Shown here: positions 1 to 8,167 of the stretch, one piece after another | Numbering within the stretch: the first letter of the stretch is position 1 | Layout of the letters: each line of letters starts with the position of its first letter | From: Thiomonas arsenitoxydans | Lineage (GTDB): Bacteria > Pseudomonadota > Gammaproteobacteria > Burkholderiales > Burkholderiaceae_C | Length of the DNA: 64,000 nucleotides | Direction of reading: 5' to 3' | NCBI RefSeq assembly: GCF_000253115.1 | Contig: NC_014145.1 | Location: 744,001-808,000, forward strand | Notes under the pieces: model-generated | Database searches by the model: none | What the model saw: only the letters and a program-made list of their open reading frames with translations | Told to the model about the DNA's origin: nothing | Position numbers and translations under genes: made by a program

Positions 1-1002
1 GCAGTCATTGGTCTGGGGTTGGCCGCAGCCGGTTTGGGTCTGAGTCCCCTGGTGCGGGCGCAACAGCCCATCGTCATCAAGTTCAGCCATGTGGTCGCGC
101 CCAACACCCCCAAAGGGCAGGCCGCCGAATACTTCAAAAAATTGGCGGAAGAGCGCACCAAGGGCCGGGTGAAGGTGGAGGTCTATCCCAACAGCCAGCT
201 CTATAAAGACAAGGAGGAAATGGAGGCGCTGCAGCTCGGTTCTGTGCAGATGCTCGCGCCTTCGCTGGCCAAGTTCGGACCGCTGGGGGCCAAGGAATTC
301 GAATTGTTCGACCTGCCCTACATCTTCGACGACTACACCGCCCTGCACAAGATCACGCAAGGCCCCATCGGCGCCGGGCTGCTGAAAAAGCTCGAATCCA
401 AGGGCATTCTCGGTTTGGCCTATTGGGACAACGGCTTCAAGGACATGAGCGCCAACAAGCCGCTGCGCAATCCCGCAGACGCCAAGGGCCTGAAGATGCG
501 CATCCAGTCGAGCAAGATTCTTGAGATGGAAATGCGCGCCATCGGCGCCATCCCTCAGGTACTGGCGTTCTCCGAGGTGTATCAGGCGCTGCAGACCGGG
601 GTGGTGGACGGCACCGAGAATCCGCCGTCCAACTTCTACACCCAGAAATTCTATGAAGTGCAGAAGGCCATGACGCAGACCCAGCACGGATATTTGGGTT
701 ACGCAGTCATCGTCAACCAGAAGTTCTGGGATGGCTTGCCGGCCGACATCCGCAAAACCCTCGACCAGGCCATGGTCGAAGCCACCGATTTCGCCAACAA
801 AGTGGCGAAGAAGGACAACGACGACGCCACCGAAGCGGTGCGCAAGTCGGGCAAGTGCGAGGTCATCGCCCTCACTCCGGCCGAGCGTCTGGCTTGGAAA
901 AAGGCGATGGTGCCGGTTTACAAACAGGCCGAGTCGCGCGTGCCCAAGGCGCTGATGGACTCTGTGTTCAAGGCGACCGGTTTCGATCCCGCCAAGCTCT
1001 GA
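1..1002 (+). CDS. dctP: TRAP transporter periplasmic solute-binding protein DctP (5' end missing)
   Basis: Periplasmic receptor of a tripartite ATP-independent (TRAP) transporter, which hands a carboxylate-type solute to the DctQ/DctM membrane complex. The frame is open from base 1, so the true start lies before the window; 333 residues are visible. The first ~20 residues are a hydrophobic run ending in a signal-peptidase-like site (LVRA-QQP), so little is missing. Family marks include the mature start (IVIKFSH), the KMRIQ segment that normally carries the carboxylate-binding arginine, and the VDGTENPPSNFY region. dctQ and dctM follow on the same strand. The ligand cannot be read from sequence; C4-dicarboxylates or other organic acids are typical. 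Confidence 0.93.
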   Translation, partial: AVIGLGLAAAGLGLSPLVRAQQPIVIKFSHVVAPNTPKGQAAEYFKKLAEERTKGRVKVEVYPNSQLYKDKEEMEALQLGSVQMLAPSLAKFGPLGAKEFELFDLPYIFDDYTALHKITQGPIGAGLLKKLESKGILGLAYWDNGFKDMSANKPLRNPADAKGLKMRIQSSKILEMEMRAIGAIPQVLAFSEVYQALQTGVVDGTENPPSNFYTQKFYEVQKAMTQTQHGYLGYAVIVNQKFWDGLPADIRKTLDQAMVEATDFANKVAKKDNDDATEAVRKSGKCEVIALTPAERLAWKKAMVPVYKQAESRVPKALMDSVFKATGFDPAKL

Positions 1003-1023
1003 GTCGTTCAGAATCGATGTGCG

Positions 1024-1053
1024 AAGCCCGTGCCCAGCGGCATGGGCTTTTGT
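1024..1053 (+). terminator. Hairpin between dctP and dctQ (terminator or mRNA-stabilising stem)
   Basis: An 11-bp stem (1024-1034 with 1039-1049, one G-T wobble) has a 4-base loop and is followed by a short T-rich stretch. It lies 21 bases after the dctP stop and before dctQ. Such a stem could partly terminate transcription or protect the dctP message, giving more receptor than membrane subunits. The stem is seen directly; its effect is inferred. Confidence 0.6.
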
Positions 1054-1096
1054 CGTTCTGCGCGCCTGACAACCCCCTTCCTGATCGGACCCTCCC

Positions 1097-1720
1097 ATGT
1101 CTGCTCTTGCCCTGTTCAACCGCGTGCTCGACCGGTTGGAAGAGACGCTGATCGCCATTCTGATGGCGGCGGCGACCTTGCTCATTTTTGTTGCCGTCGT
1201 GCATCGCTATATGGCGGGCTTCGCTATTCCCGGCCTGCAGGACTGGCTGTTGTCGCTCAACTTGAGCTGGGCGCAGGAACTCTGCATCTATATGTTCGTG
1301 TGGATGGCCAAGTTCGGCGCGGCGTATGGCGTGCGCACCGGCATCCATGTGGGCGTGGACGTGTTGGTCAACCGCCTTGCGCCGGAAAAACAAAAAACCG
1401 TCATTCTATTCGGCCTGCTAGCCGGAGCGCTGTTCACCGGCACGGTTGCGGTCATGGGGGCGAACTTTGTCTGGCATGTCGGCCATACCGTCCAGACTTC
1501 GCCCGATCTCGAAGTGCCGATGTGGTGGGTGTACCTGGCGATTCCGCTCGGATCGTCGTTGATGTGCTACCGCTTTTTGCAGGTCGCTTGGCGCTTCAAC
1601 CGCGACGGGCAATTGCCGCACCACGATCCGGGAGCGGTTGAAGGGCTGGATGAGCCGATGGAGATTGCGCCCGGTGCGGACAACATTCATCCGGTGCCGC
1701 AGATGGGAGGTGCGAAATGA
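1097..1720 (+). CDS. dctQ: TRAP transporter small membrane subunit DctQ
   Basis: Small integral membrane subunit of the TRAP transporter, 207 residues, predicted four transmembrane helices. The helices start at about residues 15, 55, 95 and 140. The family's conserved region is visible around WAQELCIYMFVWMAKFGAAYG, followed by the typical glycine-rich turn and an arginine before HVGVDVL. The last 40 residues are a polar cytoplasmic tail. The ATG at 1097 was chosen as the first start in frame near the end of the leader. The stop overlaps the dctM start by four bases (ATGA), showing translational coupling. It works with the upstream receptor and downstream DctM to import an organic acid with sodium or protons. 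Confidence 0.93.
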   Translation: MSALALFNRVLDRLEETLIAILMAAATLLIFVAVVHRYMAGFAIPGLQDWLLSLNLSWAQELCIYMFVWMAKFGAAYGVRTGIHVGVDVLVNRLAPEKQKTVILFGLLAGALFTGTVAVMGANFVWHVGHTVQTSPDLEVPMWWVYLAIPLGSSLMCYRFLQVAWRFNRDGQLPHHDPGAVEGLDEPMEIAPGADNIHPVPQMGGAK

Positions 1721-3003
1721 GCGCGCTGATCATTTTCGCCCTGCTGCTCGTCCTGATGCTCACGGGCATGCCCATTTCCATCGCCCTCGGGCTGACGGTG
1801 CTCACCTTCTTGTTCACCATGACCGATGTGCCCATCCAGGCCGTGGCGCTCAAGCTGTTCACCGGGATCGAGAACTTCGAGATCATGGCGATTCCGTTCT
1901 TCATTCTGGCCGGCAACTTTCTGACCCACGGCGGCGTGGCGCGCCGCATGATCACCTTCGCCAGCAGCCTCATCGGACATTGGGCGGGCGGGCTGGGGCT
2001 GGCCGGGGTGCTGGCTTGCGCGCTGTTCGCCGCGGTGTCGGGGTCCAGCCCGGCCACCGTGGTGGCGATCGGCTCCATATTGATGCCGGCCATGGTCAAG
2101 GCCGGGTTTCCGCCACGCTTCGGCGCCGGGGTCATCACCACCTCGGGCGCGCTGGGCATTCTCATTCCGCCGTCGATCGTGATGGTGCTGTATTCAGTTT
2201 CCACCAATTCGTCGGTGGGCGCGCTGTTCATGGCCGGGGTGGTGCCCGGCATCATGCTGGCCACCATGCTGGGCGTGACCACCTGGTGGCGCGCCTGGCG
2301 AGGCAAGTACCCGCGTCAGCCTCGGGCGACGTGGGCGCAGCGCGGCAAGGCGCTGCGCGAGAGTTTCTGGGGGCTGATGCTCATCCTCATCGTGCTGGGC
2401 GGCATCTACAGCGGCATGTTCACCCCCACCGAGGCGGCGGCGATGAGCGCGGTGTACGCCTTCATCATCGCCGTGTTCGTCTACAAGGATCTCAAGCTCA
2501 GCGATGTGCCGCGGGTGCTGCTGGCTTCGGCCAATATGAGCGCCATGCTGCTCTACATCATCACCAACGCGGTGCTGTTCTCGTTCCTGATGACCTCGGA
2601 GCACATTCCCCAAAACATGGCGCAGTGGCTGCTGGGCGCGGGCCTGGGGCCGATTGCCTTCCTGCTGCTGGTGAATGTGTTGCTGCTGGTGGCCGGCAAT
2701 GTGATGGAGCCTTCGAGTATCGTGCTGATTCTCGCGCCCATTCTGTTTCCGGTGGCCATGCAACTGGGCATCGACCCGATCCACTTCGGCATCATCATGG
2801 TGGTGAATATGGAAGTGGGCATGTGCCACCCGCCGGTGGGCCTCAACCTTTATGTCGCCAGCGGCATCGCCAAGATGGGCATCACCGAACTCACCATCGC
2901 GGTGTGGCCTTGGCTGCTGACCATGCTGGTGTTTCTGGGCCTGGTGACCTATATCCCGGCAATCAGCCTGGCGTTTCCCCGCTGGCTGGGCATGGTGCAG
3001 TGA
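1717..3003 (+). CDS. dctM: TRAP transporter large membrane subunit DctM
   Basis: Large subunit that forms the transport channel of the TRAP system, 428 residues (normal length) with about 12 hydrophobic helices. Family signatures visible include the N-terminal GMPISIALGL segment, the AVSGSSPATVVAIGSI motif near residue 105, GALGILIPPSIVMVLY near 150 and MEVGMCHPPVGLNLYV near 365. The start overlaps the dctQ stop, so both subunits are made from one message. The gene ends 13 bases before the stop of a small gene on the other strand. Confidence 0.95.
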   Translation: MSALIIFALLLVLMLTGMPISIALGLTVLTFLFTMTDVPIQAVALKLFTGIENFEIMAIPFFILAGNFLTHGGVARRMITFASSLIGHWAGGLGLAGVLACALFAAVSGSSPATVVAIGSILMPAMVKAGFPPRFGAGVITTSGALGILIPPSIVMVLYSVSTNSSVGALFMAGVVPGIMLATMLGVTTWWRAWRGKYPRQPRATWAQRGKALRESFWGLMLILIVLGGIYSGMFTPTEAAAMSAVYAFIIAVFVYKDLKLSDVPRVLLASANMSAMLLYIITNAVLFSFLMTSEHIPQNMAQWLLGAGLGPIAFLLLVNVLLLVAGNVMEPSSIVLILAPILFPVAMQLGIDPIHFGIIMVVNMEVGMCHPPVGLNLYVASGIAKMGITELTIAVWPWLLTMLVFLGLVTYIPAISLAFPRWLGMVQ

Positions 3004-3016
3004 ACCCCAGCGCGGC

Positions 3017-3292
3017 TCAGGCCGCCTGCGCTTCGTCGGGCTGGCTGCAAGTCCACTTCTCGCCCATGTCGGACGAGAGGTAGCCGACCAGGCGGAAGTT
3101 GTCTTGCGTGGCGCCATTTGGCAGAGTGCGGTAAATGGCTACGCCGTAAGCCCCTCGCAGCCGGGCGTGCTCCGCCTTGGCCAGCGCCTCGACGACTGCG
3201 TGGTCGCCGACGGCCACGACATAACTGTGCTGCTCGGCCTCGCCGTGGTGGAAGGCCTGGGCGAAATAGATGAATGTGTTGGCGTTTGTCAT
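3017..3292 (-). CDS. Small protein of unknown function
   Basis: A 91-residue soluble-looking protein starting MTNANTFIYF. I chose the ATG at 3292 because AGGAGG lies just upstream on this strand; a longer reading to 3376 lacks such a site. It has no signal peptide, membrane segment or cysteine pair, and one WTC near the C terminus. The sequence is rich in alanine and histidine in the first half (AFHHGEAEQHSYVVAVGDH). I do not recognise the family. It converges on dctM and lies downstream of the Cyc2-like gene on the same strand, with 187 bases between them, so co-transcription is possible but not shown. Confidence 0.7.
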   Translation of the reverse strand: MTNANTFIYFAQAFHHGEAEQHSYVVAVGDHAVVEALAKAEHARLRGAYGVAIYRTLPNGATQDNFRLVGYLSSDMGEKWTCSQPDEAQAA

Positions 3293-3479
3293 GGAAAACC
3301 TCCTTGCGTAAGCCGAATAATCGATGCGAAAAGCATAGGACGTTCTGCGCTGGATCAGATGATGAAATCGTGACAAACGATAACGAGGTGGGGCCGTCGA
3401 GCGGCCCGGCTGCGATCAAACTGAGATGCGCCCCGCTGCTCGCGGAGCGCATCGGCTTTGCGCTTGACCACTTCGCCGA

Positions 3480-4895
3480 TCAGATCGCCGTCCACAGATA
3501 GAGGTAGAGGGTATTCATATCCCGTGCATTGGTGCCGGCGCCGTCAAAATTGGTTTTGGCCCCGAGATATTTGTTGTACAGCGTGTACTGCAAACCGATC
3601 CGCAGATTTTTCTCGGGGTTGACCCAGCTCTTGCCAAACGGATTCCAGTCGATTTCAAAAATGGCGCCGTTGGTATTCGGGCTGTTGGTGCGCGAGCTGT
3701 AACCGTTGCCATAAACTGCGGCATCGGAGGAGCCTGTGGTTTGAAACAGCCCAAGCGTTGCCCCGTAAGTATTGTCACGCCAGTAGGCCACGTTCAGATT
3801 GGCCGAGTTCAGCGTGTTGCTGCCGTTACTCGCGTTGCCTTGCAACAGCGCTTGGTTCAGGTTCTGGCGTTCGTGCATATAGATGGCGTTTGCGGTGATG
3901 ATGTTCGGGCCGCCATTGAGGAATTGATAGGTCGCATCCAGTCCGATGTCGTGATAGTCGTCTGTGGGCAGTCCGGGCAGACCGCTGGTGTTGATGCGGG
4001 CGTCAAATCCCAGCAGGCCGGCCTCGAATACATGAGGGCCGACGGTTTTGGAGTACCACAGCCGCCAGTAGGGCGCTTCGCCTTGCAGGGAGGCGTTGCC
4101 CGCATGCAGTGCGTTGGCCCAGTAAGTCGAAAGGTTGTGATAGGCCCCAGCCTCCGCATACCAGCTGTTGTCAATCATCGTGTACGCCGTGGCGCCCACG
4201 ACACTTTGCCCCAGGTTGTAAATGACGGGGGATACCGTCGGACCGCTGTTGCCGAATGGCGGCGCCATATAGCTGTATTGCCAAGCGGGCGTGGTGTTCC
4301 ACACGTCCGACAGAGTGGGGTTGTTGTTCAGACTCATGCCGAACAGGCCGCTGGCGGAGCCGAGTGTGTAGGCGTGGGCGTAGCGCAGCTCGGTGTTGTC
4401 CCAGGCCAGGTTTTGCGAACCTGGGTCGGAATAGGTGGCCTGCCCCAGCATGCCCACGTGGTCGGTAATGCGACCCGCCAGAAAAATGGAGGCCTGCTGC
4501 AGCGCGGTGAAGTTGTCGTTGGCGCTGAATCCTGCGGGCGGCGAGCCCATGTAGTTGTTGTTGCCATAGCTCTGCGCCTGGTGGGTGTAAGAAGCCACTA
4601 GCATGGCCGACAGCGGAATGTGTTTTTTTCCGTCGCTCAGGGTGTAGCCATCGAGCTTGAACGCCCGGCCGAAAGGCGTGAGCTGCGGGCCGAAGCCGCC
4701 GACGTGACAGGCGATGCAGTCCTGCCCGGTCTGGCGGGCAAAGGCGGGCACGGCTTGCGCGTTGGGCGCCCACGCCAGGCAGCCGATCAAGCCGGTCAAC
4801 GCCGCGAGGCTGTATTTCAATCTGCGCGCAGACTCACGCTGTCGGGTGAAGAACTGGCGGAAAAAAACGTTTTGTGAACAAGGGATGAGAGACAT
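3480..4895 (-). CDS. Cyc2-like outer-membrane fusion: one-haem cytochrome c domain plus beta-barrel porin
   Basis: Predicted 471-residue exported protein. A long signal peptide (about 47 residues, ending PNAQA) is followed by one c-type haem motif, CIACH, and then the conserved pattern ARQTG...LTPFGRAFKLDGY. The remaining ~380 residues are a run of short amphipathic strands rich in Tyr, Asn and Gly, ending in an aromatic strand, as in a porin barrel. This layout (one haem at the N terminus fused to a barrel) is that of Cyc2, the outer-membrane iron oxidase of iron-oxidising bacteria. Related one-haem barrels of unknown function also exist, so an iron-oxidising role is not established. The ATG at 4895 was chosen because GGAGG lies just before it; an upstream ATG would overlap that site. 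An FNR-type box lies 104-117 bases upstream. Confidence 0.75.
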   Translation of the reverse strand: MSLIPCSQNVFFRQFFTRQRESARRLKYSLAALTGLIGCLAWAPNAQAVPAFARQTGQDCIACHVGGFGPQLTPFGRAFKLDGYTLSDGKKHIPLSAMLVASYTHQAQSYGNNNYMGSPPAGFSANDNFTALQQASIFLAGRITDHVGMLGQATYSDPGSQNLAWDNTELRYAHAYTLGSASGLFGMSLNNNPTLSDVWNTTPAWQYSYMAPPFGNSGPTVSPVIYNLGQSVVGATAYTMIDNSWYAEAGAYHNLSTYWANALHAGNASLQGEAPYWRLWYSKTVGPHVFEAGLLGFDARINTSGLPGLPTDDYHDIGLDATYQFLNGGPNIITANAIYMHERQNLNQALLQGNASNGSNTLNSANLNVAYWRDNTYGATLGLFQTTGSSDAAVYGNGYSSRTNSPNTNGAIFEIDWNPFGKSWVNPEKNLRIGLQYTLYNKYLGAKTNFDGAGTNARDMNTLYLYLWTAI

Positions 4896-4971
4896 GACGA
4901 CCTCCATGTTTTTCCTTGCGGCGACTGCGACAAATTGGCGCACAACGCTGAAGGGGTTTTGTCATGTCTGC

Positions 4972-5012
4972 ATTCTGGACGCCCTGTGTTCCGCGAGCTT
5001 GATTCAAGTCAA
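4972..5012 (-). promoter_or_regulatory. FNR/Anr-type box (4999-5012) and likely -10 (4972-4977)
   Basis: On the minus strand 5012-4999 reads TTGAC-TTGA-ATCAA, which matches the FNR/Anr core TTGAT-N4-ATCAA with both half sites intact (the GTCAA half is common in Anr sites). A CAGAAT hexamer (4 of 6 matches to a -10) lies at 4977-4972, the distance expected for an activator box centred near -41.5. It would drive the Cyc2-like gene in response to low oxygen. The match is direct; the regulation is inferred. Confidence 0.65.
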
Positions 5013-5049
5013 CGACATCTAAATACTTGAATGTAATCAGATGCAACGC

Positions 5050-5096
5050 CTGAGCGCCTCAGAAGGGTCAGCGCAGCCCGGCCCTGGGGCGCTCAG
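5050..5096 (-). terminator. Inverted repeat after the acyl-CoA-binding protein gene
   Basis: CTGAGCGCC (5050-5058) and GGCGCTCAG (5088-5096) form a 9-bp stem with a 29-base loop that includes the stop codon of the acyl-CoA-binding protein gene. There is no T-run after it, so it is at best a weak terminator or stabilising stem. Confidence 0.3.
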
Positions 5097-5368
5097 AAGA
5101 ACAGGGCGTTGATCTGATCGATATAAGCCTGCATGGCCTCGGCGCGGGGCATGCCTTTGCGTGCGGCCCAGGCATCCCATTTGGCACGGGCGACGAAATC
5201 GGTCATGCCGGGGCGCTCGCCCGAAACGTCGCCCGCACTGCCTTGTTTGTACAGGCCGTAGAGTTGCAGCAGGGTTTGGTTGTCGGGGCGGGTGGTGAGG
5301 GTCTTGGAATGGGCGACGGCAGCGCCGAAGGCGGTCTGAAGCTCGGCGGAAATGGGGGTGTCGGTCAT
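5093..5368 (-). CDS. Acyl-CoA-binding protein (ACBP)
   Basis: A 91-residue cytosolic four-helix protein that binds long-chain acyl-CoA esters and buffers or carries them. The family core is plain: LYGLYKQGSAGDV followed by RPGMTDFVARAKWDAWAARKGM, with the Tyr, Lys and Trp residues that hold the CoA head group and acyl chain. Length equals the usual 86-92. I chose the ATG at 5368 (MTDTPISA), because the upstream ATG at 5380 adds only four hydrophobic residues that ACBPs lack. It is a single gene, divergent from the ABC transporter. Confidence 0.93.
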   Translation of the reverse strand: MTDTPISAELQTAFGAAVAHSKTLTTRPDNQTLLQLYGLYKQGSAGDVSGERPGMTDFVARAKWDAWAARKGMPRAEAMQAYIDQINALFF

Positions 5369-5550
5369 GAGAAAAAGCACGGTCGTTCGAGAGTGCGCAT
5401 CATACGGCCCGGGTAGGCGGCGGTCTTAAGCCGATCCTCAGGCGGCGTCGTTAGGCTGCGACAGCTGAGGGCATGTCCGTACTGTGACAACGGCTGCGCC
5501 CTCACAGGCACAATGCCGCAGTTTTCGCGTTTTCGGGAGCCGTTTGCCTC

Positions 5551-7422
5551 ATGCCACCTCAAGCCTCTCCACAGTCGTATCGCTTCGCCCTCAGACATTT
5601 CTATTCGCTCGCCAAACCGTACTTGGTTTCGGAAGAGAAAAAAAAGGGCTGGGGTCTGCTTTTGCTGGTGCTGGCGATGAATCTGGCGCTGGTTTGGGTG
5701 AATGTGAAGCTCACGCAGTGGAACGGCGATTTTTTCAATGCGCTGCAGGCGAAGAATTTCGGCGCGTTCAAGCAACTGCTGCTGTATTTCACTGGCTACG
5801 CCTTTCTCTACATCGCGCTGGCGGTGTATTCGCAGTACTTTTTGCAGATGCTGCAGATCAACTGGCGGCGCTGGATGACCGAGGTGTTTCTCAAAGACTG
5901 GCTCTCTGGCGGCACGCATTACCGCATGTCGCTGCGGCAGGGCAACACCGACAACCCGGACCAGCGCATCGCCGACGACATCGGCGGTTTCATCAACGGC
6001 AGCCTGAATCTGTTTTTCGGCTTCGTCTCCTCGCTGGTCACGCTGTTTTCTTTTCTGGTCATGTTGTGGATGCTGTCGGGCGCGGTCACCCTGTTCGGCA
6101 TCACCATTCCCGGTTACATGGTGTGGGTCGCCATTCTGTATGCCGGGGTGGGCAGCGTGCTGGCGCATTGGGTGGGCAAGCCGCTGATTCGGCTCAACTT
6201 CTACCAGCAGCGCTACGAGGCGGATTTCCGCTTCGGTCTGGCGCGTACCCGCGAACACGACGAAGGCATTGCGCTCTACAACGGCGAGCAGCGCGAACTG
6301 GCCGGACACCGCGACCGCTTTGCCAATGTGTGGAGCAACTGGTGGGGCATCATGAAGCGGCAGAAGCTGTTCACCTGGTACAGCGCGTTTTATGGCCAAC
6401 TCGCCATCATCTTCCCCATCCTGGTGGCCGCGCCGCGTTACTTTGCCGGGCAGATTCAACTCGGCGGCCTGACGCAGACGGCGCAGGCCTTCGGTCAGGT
6501 GCAGGGCGCGATGTCCTGGTTCATCGGCGCGTACACCAGCATTGCCGACTGGCGCGCCACCGTCGAGCGTCTGCAGACCTTTGTCGAGGCCATGCAAAAC
6601 GCGCAGAGTCATCCGCCTACGCCCACGGCGCCCGCTTCCGCAGGTCTGCCCTCAGACCGGTCATCAAGCGCTGCGATCGCTTCGGCCGGTGTGGTGCCGC
6701 TGCGCAGCGCGCGCGAGTCGGTGGCGCTGGGCGATCTGCTGCTGCTCTCTCCCGACGGACGGCCGCTGCTGCAATGCGCGGGCGAGCACATCAGCCGCGG
6801 CCAGCACACCCTGTTCACCGGGCCGTCGGGCAGCGGCAAGAGCACGCTGGTGCGCTGGCTCGCCGGTATCTGGCCCTACGCGCTCAACACCGCGCACGCG
6901 CATGCGCCATCGGGCCGTACGCTGTTCCTGCCGCAAAAGCCGTATCTGCCGCTGGGCACGCTCAAACAGGCGCTCACCTATCCGCAAAGCCCGGAAGACT
7001 TCAGTGCCGCGCAAATCAGCGAGGCGCTGCAACTCGCCCGCGTGCCTTATCTGGAAGCCGCGCTGGAGCAGACCGATACCTGGATGCAACGCCTCTCGCC
7101 CGGCGAGCAGCAGCGCCTGGCCGTGGCCCGCGCCCTGCTCATCGCCCCGGACTGGCTGTTCATGGACGAGGCCACCAGCGCGCTCGATGCACCAACCGAA
7201 CGCGCCATGTACGCGCTTTTGCAGCAGCGTCTGCCCGACGCCACGCTGGTCAGTGTGGCGCACCGTGTGGGCGTGATCGGATTTCATGCGCAGATTTACA
7301 CGGTCGTGGCCGACCCCTCGGGCGAAGGCCCGGCGCGCATGGAAAAACGCGATGCCGAGCGGGCGCAAAAGGCAGCGCTGGGCGACGAGGGTGTACCGGG
7401 GGCGCCAGCCTTCGCATCGTGA
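5551..7422 (+). CDS. ABC transporter, fused membrane and ATPase domains (SbmA/BacA-YddA type)
   Basis: A 623-residue half-transporter. The membrane domain (about residues 1-340) matches the SbmA/BacA family, with KKGWGLLLLVLAMNLALVW in helix 1 and the conserved LTQWNGDFFNAL segment after it. The ATPase domain follows: Walker A GPSGSGKST near 424, LSPGEQQRLAVARALL signature near 515 and Walker B LFMDEATSALD near 536, then the switch histidine in VAHRVG. All catalytic residues are present, so it should be active as a homodimer. Relatives (YddA, peroxisomal ABC-D) move peptides, cobalamin or acyl-CoA; the cargo here is unknown. A low-complexity linker rich in Pro and Ala (about 350-375) joins the domains. 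The acyl-CoA-binding protein gene is its divergent neighbour. Confidence 0.88.
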   Translation: MPPQASPQSYRFALRHFYSLAKPYLVSEEKKKGWGLLLLVLAMNLALVWVNVKLTQWNGDFFNALQAKNFGAFKQLLLYFTGYAFLYIALAVYSQYFLQMLQINWRRWMTEVFLKDWLSGGTHYRMSLRQGNTDNPDQRIADDIGGFINGSLNLFFGFVSSLVTLFSFLVMLWMLSGAVTLFGITIPGYMVWVAILYAGVGSVLAHWVGKPLIRLNFYQQRYEADFRFGLARTREHDEGIALYNGEQRELAGHRDRFANVWSNWWGIMKRQKLFTWYSAFYGQLAIIFPILVAAPRYFAGQIQLGGLTQTAQAFGQVQGAMSWFIGAYTSIADWRATVERLQTFVEAMQNAQSHPPTPTAPASAGLPSDRSSSAAIASAGVVPLRSARESVALGDLLLLSPDGRPLLQCAGEHISRGQHTLFTGPSGSGKSTLVRWLAGIWPYALNTAHAHAPSGRTLFLPQKPYLPLGTLKQALTYPQSPEDFSAAQISEALQLARVPYLEAALEQTDTWMQRLSPGEQQRLAVARALLIAPDWLFMDEATSALDAPTERAMYALLQQRLPDATLVSVAHRVGVIGFHAQIYTVVADPSGEGPARMEKRDAERAQKAALGDEGVPGAPAFAS

Positions 7423-7432
7423 TGCGGCGGTG

Positions 7433-8061
7433 ATGCTGCTTTCTGACGATCTGTCCGCCGCCGGGTTTGACCAGCCCTTCGAGCTGCTGCGCGGCTGCCA
7501 TGCCCGCATCACCCGCATGGACGCTCTGCTGCTGCGGCTGATCGATCATGTGGCGCTCAAGGAAACGCAAGGCCGCCCCAAGTTTGCTTGTTCCCCACGG
7601 GGCGCGGGGCGGCGTGCCGACCCTGGGGGCGCACAAGAAGGTACGGACGCACAGGCGCAGCAGGCGGCCGACAAAGTGCTGCGCTACTTCGATGTAGCCG
7701 CGCCGCTGCACCATGAAGACGAGGAGCTGCATGTGTTTCCGCTGCTGCGCGCTTCGGCGGCAGGGTGGGGGACGGCGACGACGCGGTGCTGGAAACGCTT
7801 GAAAGCGATCACCGCGTGCTGGACGTGCTATGGGCCGAGTTGCGCGACTGGCTGCTGCAAGTGAAAGCCGCGCAGGCCCTGCCCGCGTCGGCGCTCATCG
7901 CCAATGCGGCGCAACGCTTCAGCGCCCTGCACGCCGCGCATATTGCCATCGAAAACACGCGGATTTTTCCGGCCGCGCAAGCGCGCATGAATGCCGCCCA
8001 AATCACGGCGATGGGCCAGGACATGGCTGCTCGCCGTGGAGTGCGCTGGCCTTCCGATTAG
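7433..8061 (+). pseudogene. Hemerythrin-like HHE domain protein, frameshifted
   Basis: Two overlapping frames together encode one HHE hemerythrin-like protein. The first frame starts MLLSDDLSAAGF at 7433 and includes the metal-binding block APLHHEDEELHVFPLL. The second frame resumes at about 7765 with DDAVLETLESDHRVLD and a second helix ending HAAHIAIENTRIFP, which supplies the remaining histidine and glutamate ligands. Going from one to the other needs a one-base change in the G-rich stretch at 7763-7771, so the gene is broken or the assembly has an error. Read without correction, the first frame stops at 7864 after an unrelated tail. A 27-residue stretch (about 7565-7645) also looks inserted. 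Intact relatives bind a di-iron centre and sense or handle oxygen or nitric oxide. Confidence 0.7.
7565..7645 (+). repeat. Possible palindromic insertion inside the hemerythrin-like gene
   Basis: Between VALKE and TDAQAQ the reading frame carries about 27 residues rich in Pro, Gly and Arg that do not fit the helical HHE fold. The DNA holds nested inverted repeats: CCGCCCC with GGGGCGG, and CTTGT...CCCC with GGGG...ACAAG. It is not the same element as those at 9517, 46154 and 63702. Confidence 0.35.
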
Positions 8062-8167
8062 GGCCTGTTCACGCTATTGGTGTGAGAAAGGCGTGATCGC
8101 CTGTCGCGGTTTCGCAGCGCTGCGCGTTACTTCAGAACCTGCTCCCACGACACACGAGGTCATCGCC

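Noticed and set aside
1596..3083. Open frames on both strands across dctQ-dctM
   Set aside because: dctM in its own frame has all family motifs; the others are low-complexity shadows.
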